Below are positions 1 through 10,080 of a stretch of DNA of 64,000 bases, piece by piece. The notes beneath the pieces were generated by a model. It saw nothing but the letters and a program-made list of their open reading frames with translations, ran no database searches and was not told the origin of the DNA. This DNA comes from Elymus sibiricus (taxonomy: Eukaryota > Streptophyta > Magnoliopsida > Poales > Poaceae): the NCBI GenBank assembly GCA_039707655.1, contig CM077676.1, positions 80,275,395 to 80,339,394 of the forward strand, written 5' to 3'. A program made the translations under genes and the position numbers. The stretch's first letter is position 1, and each line of letters starts with the position of its first letter.

Positions 1-843
1 ATTTTTTGCGGTGTGTTTGTTGGGATCCGGTGAATTGTGAGTTTATGATCCATGAATATTATTTGAGTCTTCTCTGAACTCTTTTATGCATGATTGTTAT
101 AGCTTCGTATTTCTCTCCGATCTATTGATTTGGTTTGGCCAACTAGATTGATTTTTTTCCAATGGGAGAGGTGCTTTGTAATGGGTTCGATCTTGCGGTG
201 CTCAATCCCAGTGACAGAAAGGGAGATGACACGTATGTATCGTTGCTATTAAGAGTAAAAAGATGGGGTTTATTCATGCGTGAGTTTACTTTGTCTACAT
301 CATGTCATCTTGCTTAAGGCGTTACTCCATTCTTTATGAACTTAATACACTAGATGCATGGTGGATAGCGGTCGATGTGTGGAGTAATAGTAGTAGATGT
401 AGAATCATTTCGGTCTACTTGTCTCGGACGTGATGCCTATATACATCATCATTGCCTTGGATATCTTCATGATTATTTGCTTTTCTATCAATTGCCCAAC
501 AGTAATTTGTTCACCCACCGTATGCTATTTTCAAGAGAGAAGCCTCTAGTGAAAACTATGGCCCCCGGGTCTACCTTTATCATATATTAAAAATCCTAAA
601 AATACATTGCTGCAATTTTACTTTATTTATTTTATTTTGTATTTTTGTTCGATCTATTTATCTATCACCATACAATTTAATCTTGCAATTAACCGCAAGG
701 GATTGACAACCCCTTGTTCGCGTTCGGTGCGAGGATTTGTTGTTTTGTGTGCAGGCACTACTAACGAGTTATTGCGTGATTCTCCTACTGGATTGATAAC
801 CTTGGTTTCATAATTGAGGAAAATACTTATCTCTACTGTACTG

Positions 844-2443
844 TGATACGTCTCCAATGTATCTATAATTTATGAAGTATTCATGCCATGTTTATAACAA
901 TTCTATATGGTTTTGGTATGATTTGATTAGAACTAACCCGGACTGACGCTGTTTTTAGCAGAATTGCCATGGTGTTGTTTTTTGTGCAGAAATAAAAGTT
1001 CTTGGAATTGGATGAAACTTTTTGGAGATTTTTTATGGAATAAATAAAAAAATACTGGAACCAAGACCCACTGGAGGGGGGCCATCCAGTGCCCATGAGG
1101 CACGAGGGTGCACCACCCCCTCCAGGCGCGCCCTGGTACCTCGTGGGGCCCACGTGGCTCCGTCTGACCTGATTCCAACGCTGAAAAATCCTATAAATAG
1201 AGAAACCCCTAGAAATAACCCTAGATGAGTTTTTATGCCGCCGCAAGCCTCTGTACCTCCACGATCTCATCTACAGCCCTTTTCCGGCACCCTGCCGGAG
1301 GGGGGAATCATCACAGGAGGCCATCTTCATCATCCCGGCGGTCTCCATGACAAGGAGGGAGTATCTCTCTCTCTCACGTTCTTGATTTGGCATGATCTTG
1401 ATGTATCGCGAGCTTTGTTAATATAGTTGGATCATATGGTGTTTCTTCCCTCTCTATCCTTGTTGTGATGAATCGAATCTTTTCCCTTTGAGGTTTCATT
1501 ATTGTCGGATTGAATATTTCAGATTTGAGAACACTTGATGTATGTCTTGCATATGAATACCCGTGGTGACAATGGGGTATTAGATTGATTCACTTGATAT
1601 ATGTTTTGGCACTCAACTCACGGATTCCCGAGGTGACATTGGGGTAATCTATGCATAGGGGTTGATGCATGTTTTCATTATCTTTTCTCCGATAGAAACT
1701 TTGGGGTGCTTCTTGGAGTTCTTTGTGTGGATTGAATATTATGATTATGAAGTTGTTTGATGCATATCGTATAATCAACTCACGGATACTTGTGGTGACA
1801 TTAGAGTATCTAGGTGACATTAGAGTTGGTTGATGTGTATCATATGGTGTTATTTTAGTACGAACTCTAGGGCTGTTTGTGACACTTATAGGAATAGCTC
1901 AATAGATCGATCGGAAAGGATAACTTTGAGGTGGTTTCATACCCTACAAACAATTTCTAGCTTATGTTCTCCGCTAATAGGAACTTGGGAGTGATTCTTT
2001 ATCGCACGTTGAGGGATGGTTATATGATCCAATTATGTTAGCATTGTTGAGAGATTGCACTAGCGAAAGTATGAACCCTAGGCCTTGTTTTTAAGCATTG
2101 CAATACCGTTTGTGGTCAGTTTTATCATTTGCTACCTTGCTGTTTTTATTTATTCAGATTACAAAAATATATTTCTACTATCCATACTGCACTTGTATCA
2201 CCATCTCTTCGCCGAACTAGTGCACATATACAATTTACCATTGTATTGGGTGTGTTGGGGACACAAGAGATTTCTTGTATTTGGTTGCAGGGTTGTTTGA
2301 GAGATATCATCTTCAACCTATGCCTCCCACGGATTGATAAATCTTAGGTCATCCACTTGAGGGAAAATTGCTACTGTCCTACAAACCTCTGCGCTTGGAG
2401 GCCCAACACGAGTCTACAAGAACAAGTTGTGTAGTAGACATCA
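844..2443 (+). repeat. 5' LTR of the Athila-type element
   Basis: This 1,600-bp LTR is paired with 6722-8376. A TATA box (CTATAAATAG, 1191-1200) lies about 350 bp from the LTR start and marks the likely U3/R boundary. Compared with the 3' LTR it lacks a block of about 46 bp after position 1360 (the block beginning TAGTTCACCCTCGGGG at about 7249) and has a shorter C-run near 1117. It ends at TAGACATCA, followed by the primer-binding site. Confidence 0.88.
1191..1200 (+). promoter_or_regulatory. LTR TATA box
   Basis: CTATAAATAG sits in the 5' LTR, and the same motif is at 7077-7086 in the 3' LTR. This is the expected core promoter of the element; its activity cannot be judged from sequence. 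Confidence 0.65.
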
Positions 2444-2453
2444 AGCTCTTTTC

Positions 2454-2471
2454 TGGCGCCGTTGCCAGGGA
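2454..2471 (+). promoter_or_regulatory. Primer-binding site, tRNA-Asp type
   Basis: TGGCGCCGTTGCCAGGGA begins 10 nt after the LTR end. It matches the complement of the plant tRNA-Asp 3' end (CCA included) over the first 13 nt, with one mismatch at nt 14. This primer choice is characteristic of Athila-lineage Gypsy elements, which supports the family call despite the missing pol. Confidence 0.8.
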
Positions 2472-2570
2472 GGTGAGTGCTTGAAGGTATATCTTTTGAT
2501 CTTGCAATCGAATCTTTTAGTTTCTTGTTTTATCACTAGTTTGGTTTATAAAAGAAAACTACAAAAAAAT

Positions 2571-3584
2571 ATGGAATTGAGGTTGCCTCATATTATTCAT
2601 CTTTATAATGTTTTTCTTGAAAATGATGGATCAGAAAATTGTGCTCAATTAATAGAAGAAGAATTCAATAAAATGTTTGCCATAAAATCCATGAATGATG
2701 AGCATGATTGCAATGTTGCTAGTATGAATTCTTTGAATATCCATGATGCTAGTGATATGCAAAGCCACAAGCTTGGGGATGCTATGTTTGATGAAGATGA
2801 TATTTTTAGTCCCCCAAGTTTTGATGATAAAATTTATTATGATGAAAGCATGCCTCCTATTTATGATGATTATATTGATAAAAGTGGATTTATAGAGGTC
2901 ACAACTTTATTTAATGATGATTCCACTATTTTGGAAGAGGTTTTAATTGATTATGACAACAAAGTTGCTATCTATGATGATTATTGTGATTACATGTATG
3001 CTATAAAGAGTAATGATAACCATGAAACTTTTCATCGTGATTTTTATTTTCAATTGGATTATTCCAATCAAGTATCTCATGATAGTTATTTTGTTGAGTT
3101 TGCTCCCACTATTATGAATGAGAAGAAAATTGCTTGTGTGGAGAGTAATAAAAATTCTATGCTTATGTACCATGACAAGAATGCTTTGTGTGATAGCTAT
3201 ATTGTTGAATTCATTCATGATGCTACTGAAAATTATTATGAGAGTGGATCATATGCTTGTAGGTGTTGCAATAATATCAAGTTTCCTCTCTATGTGTTGA
3301 AAGTTTTGAAGCTATACTTGTTTTGCCTTCCTATGCTAGTTGATTCTTGCTCCCACAAACTATTTGCTCACAAAATCCCTATGCATAGGAAGTGGGTTAG
3401 GCTTAAATGTACCAGTCATATGCTTCATGATGCTCTCTTTGTGTTTCAATTCTTTACTTCTATGCGAGCATCATTGAAATCATCATGCCTAGCTAAAAAG
3501 GCATTAAAGAAAAGCGCTTGTTGGGAGACAACCCAATACTTATACCTACTGTTTTTGTGTGTTCACATGATTAAGCTACTGTAG
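2571..3584 (+). CDS. Acidic Asp/Tyr/Asn-rich ORF in the Athila-type element, function unknown
   Basis: This open frame of about 337 codons starts from the ATG at 2571, just after the primer site. The frame also stays open upstream into the LTR to an ATG at 2427, but that one lies inside the LTR and is unlikely to be used. The protein is low in complexity and rich in Asp, Tyr, Asn, Ile and Ser, with repeated 'YDD' and 'DDDI' stretches. Its C-terminal part (from about residue 240) is Cys- and Leu-rich. I see no zinc knuckle, protease or reverse transcriptase motif. Its position is where gag would sit, so it may be a highly divergent or replaced gag, or an ORF kept open by AT composition. I do not recognise a function. 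Confidence 0.45.
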   Translation: MELRLPHIIHLYNVFLENDGSENCAQLIEEEFNKMFAIKSMNDEHDCNVASMNSLNIHDASDMQSHKLGDAMFDEDDIFSPPSFDDKIYYDESMPPIYDDYIDKSGFIEVTTLFNDDSTILEEVLIDYDNKVAIYDDYCDYMYAIKSNDNHETFHRDFYFQLDYSNQVSHDSYFVEFAPTIMNEKKIACVESNKNSMLMYHDKNALCDSYIVEFIHDATENYYESGSYACRCCNNIKFPLYVLKVLKLYLFCLPMLVDSCSHKLFAHKIPMHRKWVRLKCTSHMLHDALFVFQFFTSMRASLKSSCLAKKALKKSACWETTQYLYLLFLCVHMIKLL

Positions 3585-3589
3585 TAATC

Positions 3590-5060
3590 ATGTTTCATAT
3601 GTTTTCTATCAATAATGTGCCAAGTAAAGCCTTTAGGATAGTGTGGATACTTGTTGATTCAATTCTGTGCAAAAACAGAAACTTTTGCGTCCAGTGCTGG
3701 AATTTCTATTCTGTACTGGAGCGTGAGAAAATTCTGAAATTTTTACACAGTATTGGGTTCCAAATTTTTTATGTTTTCCTAATTTTTCAGAATTTTTAGA
3801 GGTACAGAAGTATGGTTTTTAAATCTCTCACTACACGCTGTTCTGTTTTTGACAGATTCTGTTTTCGGTGCATAGTTTGCTTGTTTTAGTGTTTCCATAA
3901 CTTATATTGAGTAATATAAATTGTGGAAATGATATAATACAGTAGGAATTATGTGATAACAATTATGAATCTTTTCTTGACAGTACCTAAGTGGATGATT
4001 TATTTTTATCATACTAACCTATCTCACAAGTTCCGTTAAGTTTTGTGTGATTGAAGTTTCCAAGTTTTGGGTGAGATATCGATATGAGGAGAATAAGGAG
4101 TGGCAAGACCCTAAGCTTGGGGATGCCCAAGGCACCCCAAGATAATATTCAAGGAAGACTCAAGCGTCTAAGCTTGGTGATGCCCCGGAAGGCATCCCCT
4201 CTTTCGTCTTCAACACTATCGGTAACCTCACTCGGAGCTATATTTTTATTCATCACATGATATGTGTTTTGCTTGGAGTGTCATTTTCTTTTGTTGAGAT
4301 TTTATTTCTGTTATCAATAATCATGTTTTGTATCTTTTAGTTCAATAAAATACCAATTATAGACTTTACCATGCTCAGTTTGCAAGTTCATGTGTTGCTG
4401 TTTGAAAACAGAAAGTTTTCTGTTATGTCCGGAATATTCCTGAATAGTTAGAACATGATAAAAATCTGAAATTTTTACACAGTAATCATGCATGAGTTCT
4501 CTGTTACGTGGTAATTTTTCAGAAGTTTTGGAGTTAGGGAAGTATGAATTCTTATTCACCCTTTACAGACTATTCTGTTTAGACAGATTTCGGTTATAGT
4601 TGCATTGTTTGCATATGTTGCATCTTTAATGTTTCTATTTGTGGATAGGAGTATTAAATATGCAGAGGCATTTAGTATGCAATGTTCAATTATAATTTTA
4701 GTGATTTGTTACAGTAGAGAATGTTAAGGTTTTGAGTTGATTTATACTAACTTATCTCACGAGTTCCTGTTGAGTTTTGTGTGGATGAAGTTTTTGAGAT
4801 TTAGGGAAACCGTGATATGAGAGGAATTAAGGAGACACAAGAGCTCAAGCTTGGGGATGCCCAAGGCATCCCAAGTTATTATTTCAAGAAGTCTCAAGCA
4901 TCTAAGCTTGGGGATGCCCCGGTAGGCATCCCGCCTTTCTTCATCAACAATTATTGGTCAGTTTTGGTTGAGCCTAAGTTTTTGCTTCTTCACATGATAT
5001 GTGCTATTCTTGGAATGTCATTTCATTTTGTTTTTCTTGCTGTTGAATAAAATACTTAAG
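3590..5060 (+). repeat. Degenerate ~700-bp tandem duplication carrying polypurine-tract-like motifs
   Basis: Two diverged units, about 3600-4330 and 4330-5060, share the same order of landmarks. These are a 'TCTGTT...ACAGA' rich stretch, 'CTAACNTATCTCACNAGTTCC', 'GATATGAGGAGAAT/GAGGAATTAAGGAG', then two copies of an AAGCTTGGGGATGCCC block (near 4112, 4168, 4848 and 4902). The same AAGCTTGGGGATGC forms the true polypurine tract just before the 3' LTR at 6708-6721. No protein is evident. Confidence 0.6.
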
Positions 5061-6699
5061 ATCTGAAATTTTTAAATGATAGAGAGTCCTCACATAGCTA
5101 CCTATTTACTTAACTACTCATTTGATCTTCACTTATATCTTTTTGGAGTAGTTTGCCATTTGCTCTAGTACTTCACTTATATCTTTCTGAGCACGGTGGT
5201 GATTATGTTTTGAAGAAATACATACACTCTCATGCTTCACTTATATTATTTTGAGAGTTGACAATAGTAATGGCAATATGCTTAAGATATGAATTTGGCC
5301 CCAAAGTGATGAATATTCAAGAGGGATATAATAAAAAACTTTCATGAAAGATCATTGGATATGATAAGTTTGATTCCTTGCAATAGTTTTGCGATATGGA
5401 GATGATAATATGTGAGTCATGTTAGTGAGTAATTGTGATTTAGTAAGAATATTAGTGTTAAGGTTTGTGATTCCCTATGCATGCACATAAAGTCAATAGT
5501 TATGCAACGAAGTTATATCCTACTTACGGTGCATTATTCAGTGTTAGTTATGTTCAATGCATGTTTATGACCATTTTTGCTTTTTGGTTGGTTGCTTCTC
5601 AATCTATTTGCTAGCCTTCATTTGTACTAAGCGGAAATACTGCTTGTGCATCCAAAATCCTTAAACCCAAGTTGTGCCAAATGAGTCCACTATACCTACC
5701 TATATGCGGTATTTCAATGTCGTTCTAAGTAAATTTGCGTGTGCGAACTCTAATTTTCAAAATATTTTTTCCGTTTTGTGTGCCCGTACCGCTCATGAAG
5801 CGGCAGGGGGTGGCCATTATTTTCCATGCTAGGTGTGTCATTATCATGATGAGTGTTTATTCACTTGTCATTGCATGAGAGAATGATTGGTAATAGGGAT
5901 GCCCAGTCCCACAATGAATCAAAATTAATAACAACAAAATTCCTTAGAAAGTGTTGGTATGGAGGGCACCCGTGGATACGGCTAGCCATGGATTGTGAAA
6001 GAATGGTGGAAAGGAAATAAAAATTACTTTCTGTTTGGGAACCACCTATGATGTGTCTAGCATGGAAAATAATGGGAATTCTCGGTCATTTTCGTTGACA
6101 GGAAAAGCATGCCTCTCAAAATATTTTTATCTCTCTAATTTAAGCTTTGAGCTCTGGCACATTTGACAAATCTCTGCTTCCCTCTGCGAAGGGCCTATCC
6201 ATTTACTTTTATGCAATTTTTATTTTTACTTGAGTCTCCATCTTCTCTTACAAAAGCACCAACTAGAGAGCACTATTGTCATACTTGTGCATTGGATGTA
6301 GCTAATATTTTAGTGTGTTTCATGAATGGATCAATGATTGACCATAATGGGCTAGGGATAACTTTCTTTAGCATTGATATTTTGAAAGACATGGTTGCTT
6401 GTTAGTATGCTTGAGTATTTATGTCTTCATGTCAAATTATGGACTATTGCTTTGAATCATTCAAGTCCAAGTGTCCATGCAACAAAAGAAAAGATTATAT
6501 GATGATTGTGATAAGTAGCATTCCACATCAAAATTTCTGTTTTTAATTGCTACTTTATCATGATGAGTTTTATGAGAAAAAGTTATTGTTATGATGCTAC
6601 GAAAAGTGATTGAAATTATCATTGATCAAACTTATGCACTATGCTAGCATTCACACTTCATAAATTATTTCTTTTATCATTTACCTACTCGAGGACGAG
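5061..6699 (+). other. Non-coding remainder of the Athila-type internal domain
   Basis: This AT-rich sequence has no frame longer than about 80 codons. An 80-codon frame at 6163-6405 (Leu/Phe-rich N-terminus, Cys pair near its middle) may be a relic but has no recognised domain. A GC-richer patch around 5780-5830 stands out against the AT-rich background. Confidence 0.5.
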
Positions 6700-6721
6700 C
6701 AGAAATTAAGCTTGGGGATGC
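6700..6721 (+). promoter_or_regulatory. Polypurine tract of the Athila-type element
   Basis: The sequence AGAAATTAAGCTTGGGGATGC directly precedes the 3' LTR start TGATACG. This is the expected plus-strand primer for reverse transcription. Near-copies of its core occur four more times in the internal duplication. Confidence 0.7.
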
Positions 6722-8376
6722 TGATACGTCTCCAACGTATCTATAATTTATGAAGTATTCATGCCATGTTTATAACAATTCTATATGGTTTTGGTATGAT
6801 TTGATTAGAACTAACCCGGACTGACGCTGTTTTCAGCAGAATTGCCATGGTGTTGTTTTTTGTGCAGAAATAAAAGTTCTTGGAATTGGATGAAACTTTT
6901 TGGAGATTTTTTATGGAATAAATAAAAAATACTGGAACCAAGACCCACTGGAGGGGGGCCACCCAGTGCCCACGAGGCACCAGGGCGCGCCAAACCCCCC
7001 CCCCCCCCTAAGCGCGCCCTGGTACCACGTGGGGCCCACGTGGCTCCGTCTGACCTGATTCCAACGCTGAAAAATCCTATAAATAGAGAAACCCCCAGAA
7101 ATAACCCTAGATGAGCTTTTACGCCGCCGCAAGCCTCTGTACCTCCATGATCTCATCTACAGCCCTTTCTCGGCACCCTGCCGGAGGGGGGGAATCATCA
7201 CCGGAGGCCATCTTCATCATCTCGGCGGTCTCCATGACGAGGAGGGAGTAGTTCACCCTCGGGGCTGAGGGTTTGTACCAGTAGCTATGTGTTTTATATC
7301 TCTCTCTCACGTTCTTGATTTGGCACGATCTTGATGTATCGCGAGCTTTGTTAATATAGTTGGATCATATGGTGTTTCTTCCCTCTCTATCCTTGTTGTG
7401 ATGAATCGAATCTTTTCCCTTTGAGCTTTCGTTATTGTCGGATTGAATATTTCAGATTTGAGAACACTTGATGTATGTCTTGCATATGAATACCCGTGGT
7501 GACAATGGGGTATTATATTGATTCACTTGATATATGTTTTGGCACTCAACTCGCGGATTCCCGAGGTGACATTGGGGTAATCTATGCATAGGGGTTGATG
7601 CACGTTTTCATTATCTTTTCTCCGATAGAAACTTTGGGGTGCTTCTTGGAGTTCTTTGTGTGGATTGAATATTATGATTATGAAGTTGTTTGATGCATAT
7701 CGTATAATCAACTCACGGATACTTGTGGTGACATTGGAGTATCTAGGTGACATTAGAGTTGGTTGATGTGTATCATATGGTGTTATTTTAGTACGAACTC
7801 TAGGGCTGTTTGTGACACTTATAGGAATAGCTCAATAGATCGATCGGAAAGGATAACTTTGAGGTGGTTTCGTACCCTACAAACAATTTCTAGCTTATGT
7901 TCTCCGCTAATAGGAACTTGGGAGTGATTCTTTATCGCACGTTGAGGGATGGTTATATGATCCAATTATGTTAGCATTGTTGAGAGATTGCACTAGCGAA
8001 AGTATGAACCCTAGGCCTTGTTTTTAAGCATTGCAATACCGTTTGTGCTCACTTTTATCATTTGCTACCTTGCTGTTTTTATTTATTCAGATTACAAAAA
8101 TATATTTCTACTATCCATACTACACTTGTATCACCATCTCTTCGCCGAACTAGTGCACATATACAATTTACCATTGTATTGGGTGTGTTGGGGACAAAAG
8201 AGATTTCTTGTATTTGGTTGCAGGGTTGTTTGAGAGATATCATCTTCAACATACGCCTCCCACGGATTGATAAACCTTAGGTCATCCACTTGAGGGAAAA
8301 TTGCTACTGTCCTACAAACCTCTGCGCTTGGAGGCCCAACACGAGTCTACAAGAACAAGTTGTGTAGTAGACATCA
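6722..8376 (+). repeat. 3' LTR of the Athila-type element
   Basis: This 1,655-bp LTR is the partner of 844-2443. It keeps the block of about 46 bp lost from the 5' LTR and has a long C-run near 6994-7008. The TATA box is at 7077. It is followed by the right TSD TACTG at 8377-8381. Confidence 0.88.
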
Positions 8377-8430
8377 TACTGCATCATCCCCTCCTCTTTG
8401 AGGAAATCCCAATGCAGCTCACAAGTAGCA

Positions 8431-10047
8431 TACGGTAATCTTGTCCTGGAAGTCATGTTGTTAGACAACGGCGAACCTACGAACTATTAAGAAGCAATGA
8501 TGAGCCCGGATTCTGACAAATGGCTTAAGGCCATGAAATCCGAGATAGGATCCATGTATGAGAACAAAGTATGGACTTTGGTGGACTTGCCCGATGACCG
8601 GCAGGCCATTGAGAACAAATGGATCTTTAAGAAGAAGACAGACGCTGATGGTAATGTCACCATCTATAAAGCTCGACTTGTCACAAAGGGTTTTCGACAA
8701 ATTCAAGGGGTTGATTACGATGAGACCTTCTCACCCATAGCGATGCTTAAGTTTGTTAGAATTATGTTAGCAATTGCCGCATTTTATGATTATGAGATCT
8801 GGTAGAGGGACGTCAAAACAGCGTTCCTTAACGGGTTTCTTAAGGAAGAGTTGTATATGATGCAACCGGAAGGTTTTGTCGATCATAAGGATGCTAACAA
8901 AGTATGCAAGCTCCAGCGATCCATCTATGGACTGGTGCAAGCATCTCGGAGTTGGAATATACGCTTTGATGAGGTGATCAAAGCTTTTGGTTTTATACAA
9001 ACTTACGGAGAAACTTGTATTTACAAGAAAGTGAGTGGGAGCTCTGTAGCATTTCTAATATTATATATGGATGACATATTGTTGATTGGAAATGATATAG
9101 AATTTCTGGAAAGCATAAAGGGTTATTTGAACACGAGTTTTTCAATGAAAGACCTGGGTGAAGCTGCTTACATATTGGGCATCAAGATCTATAGAGATAG
9201 ATCGAGACGTTTGATAGGACTTTCACAGAGCACATACCTTGACAAGATTTTGAAGAAGTTCAAAATGGAGCAGTCAAAGAAGGGGTTCTTGCCTGTGTTG
9301 CAAGGTGTGAAGTTGAGTAGGACTCAAAGCCCAACCACGGCAGAAGAAAGAGAAAGGATGAAAGTCGTCCCCTATGCCTCAGCCATAGGCTCTACAATGT
9401 ATGCCATGCTGTGTACCAGACCTGATGTGTGCCTTGCCATAAGTCTGGCAGGGAGGTACCAAAGTGATCTAGGAGTAGATCACTGGACAGTGGTCAAGAA
9501 TATCCTTAAGTACCTGAAGAGGACTAAGGACATGTTTCTCGTTTATGGAGGTGACGAAGAGCTCGCCATAAAGGGTTACATCGACGCTAGCTTCGACACA
9601 GATCCGGATGACTCTAAGTCTCAAACCGGATACGTATTCATTTTAAATGGTGGAGCAGTCAGTTGGTGCAGTTCCAAGCAAAGCGTCGTAGCGGGATCTA
9701 CATGTGAAGCGGAATATATAGCTGCTTCGGAAGCAGCGCAAGAAGGAGTCTAGATGAAGGAGTTCATATCCGATCTAGGAGTAATACCTAGTGCATCGGA
9801 TCCAATGACTATCTTTTGTGACAACACTGGTGCTATTGCCATTGCCAAGGAGCCCAGGTTTCACAAGAAGACAAAGCACATCAAGCGCCACTTCAACTCC
9901 ATTCGTAATTATATTAAGGATGGAGACATAGAACTTTGCAAAGTACATACGAATCTGAATGTGGCAGACCCATTGACTAAACCTCTTCCGCGAGCAAAAC
10001 ATGATCAGCACTAGGACTCCATGGGTGTGAGATTCATTACAATGTAA
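8431..10047 (+). pseudogene. Copia pol fragment (reverse transcriptase and RNase H), four in-frame stops
   Basis: One continuous frame runs from the junction at 8431 to the natural TAA at 10045-10047. It covers the Copia reverse transcriptase (start of the domain near 8497, 'WIFKKKTDADG' block, catalytic box YMDD at about 9065-9076) and the RNase H domain ('DASFDTDPDDSKSQTGY' region near 9580, 'STCEAEY' near 9700). Stops interrupt it at 8488-8490 (TAA), 8803-8805 (TAG), 9751-9753 (TAG, where Trp is usual) and 10012-10014 (TAG). There is no frameshift. Three of the four changes are explained by single C-to-T or G-to-A changes, as expected from deamination of methylated cytosine in silenced elements. 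It is inactive as it stands. Integrase and gag are outside the window. Confidence 0.92.
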
Positions 10048-10080
10048 ACTAGATTATTGACACTAGTGCAACTGGGAGAC

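Larger units (their letters stand above)
844..8376 (+). mobile_element. Complete Athila-type Gypsy LTR retrotransposon, no recognisable gag-pol
   Basis: The two LTRs start TGATACGTCTCCAA and end TAGACATCA, and the element is flanked by perfect 5-bp TSDs TACTG (839-843 and 8377-8381). A primer-binding site like that of Athila elements (2454-2471) and a polypurine tract before 6722 fix the orientation as plus. The internal domain is only about 4.3 kb. It has one acidic ORF of unknown function and a degenerate internal duplication, but no protease, reverse transcriptase or integrase motif that I can see. It is therefore a non-autonomous derivative that would need enzymes from a relative. By eye the LTRs differ at roughly 25 positions plus one block of about 46 bp, which implies an insertion older than Copia copies A and C. 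Confidence 0.88.
1..8430 (+). mobile_element. Athila-type Gypsy LTR, 3' part (split by a nested element)
   Basis: Two pieces, 1-843 and 8382-8430, rejoin when the element at 844-8376 and one copy of its 5-bp TSD (TACTG) are removed. The sequence is the familiar Triticeae LTR that begins before the window and ends in CA at 8429-8430. In related elements this terminus is followed by a tRNA-Asp-type primer site; here BARE/Angela pol sequence starts at 8431 instead, so this is a 3' LTR or a solo LTR inserted in that Copia element. No ORF in it is convincing. The left end and its TSD lie outside the window, so full-length and solo LTR cannot be told apart. The family assignment rests on recognition of the LTR, not on coding sequence. 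Confidence 0.72.
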
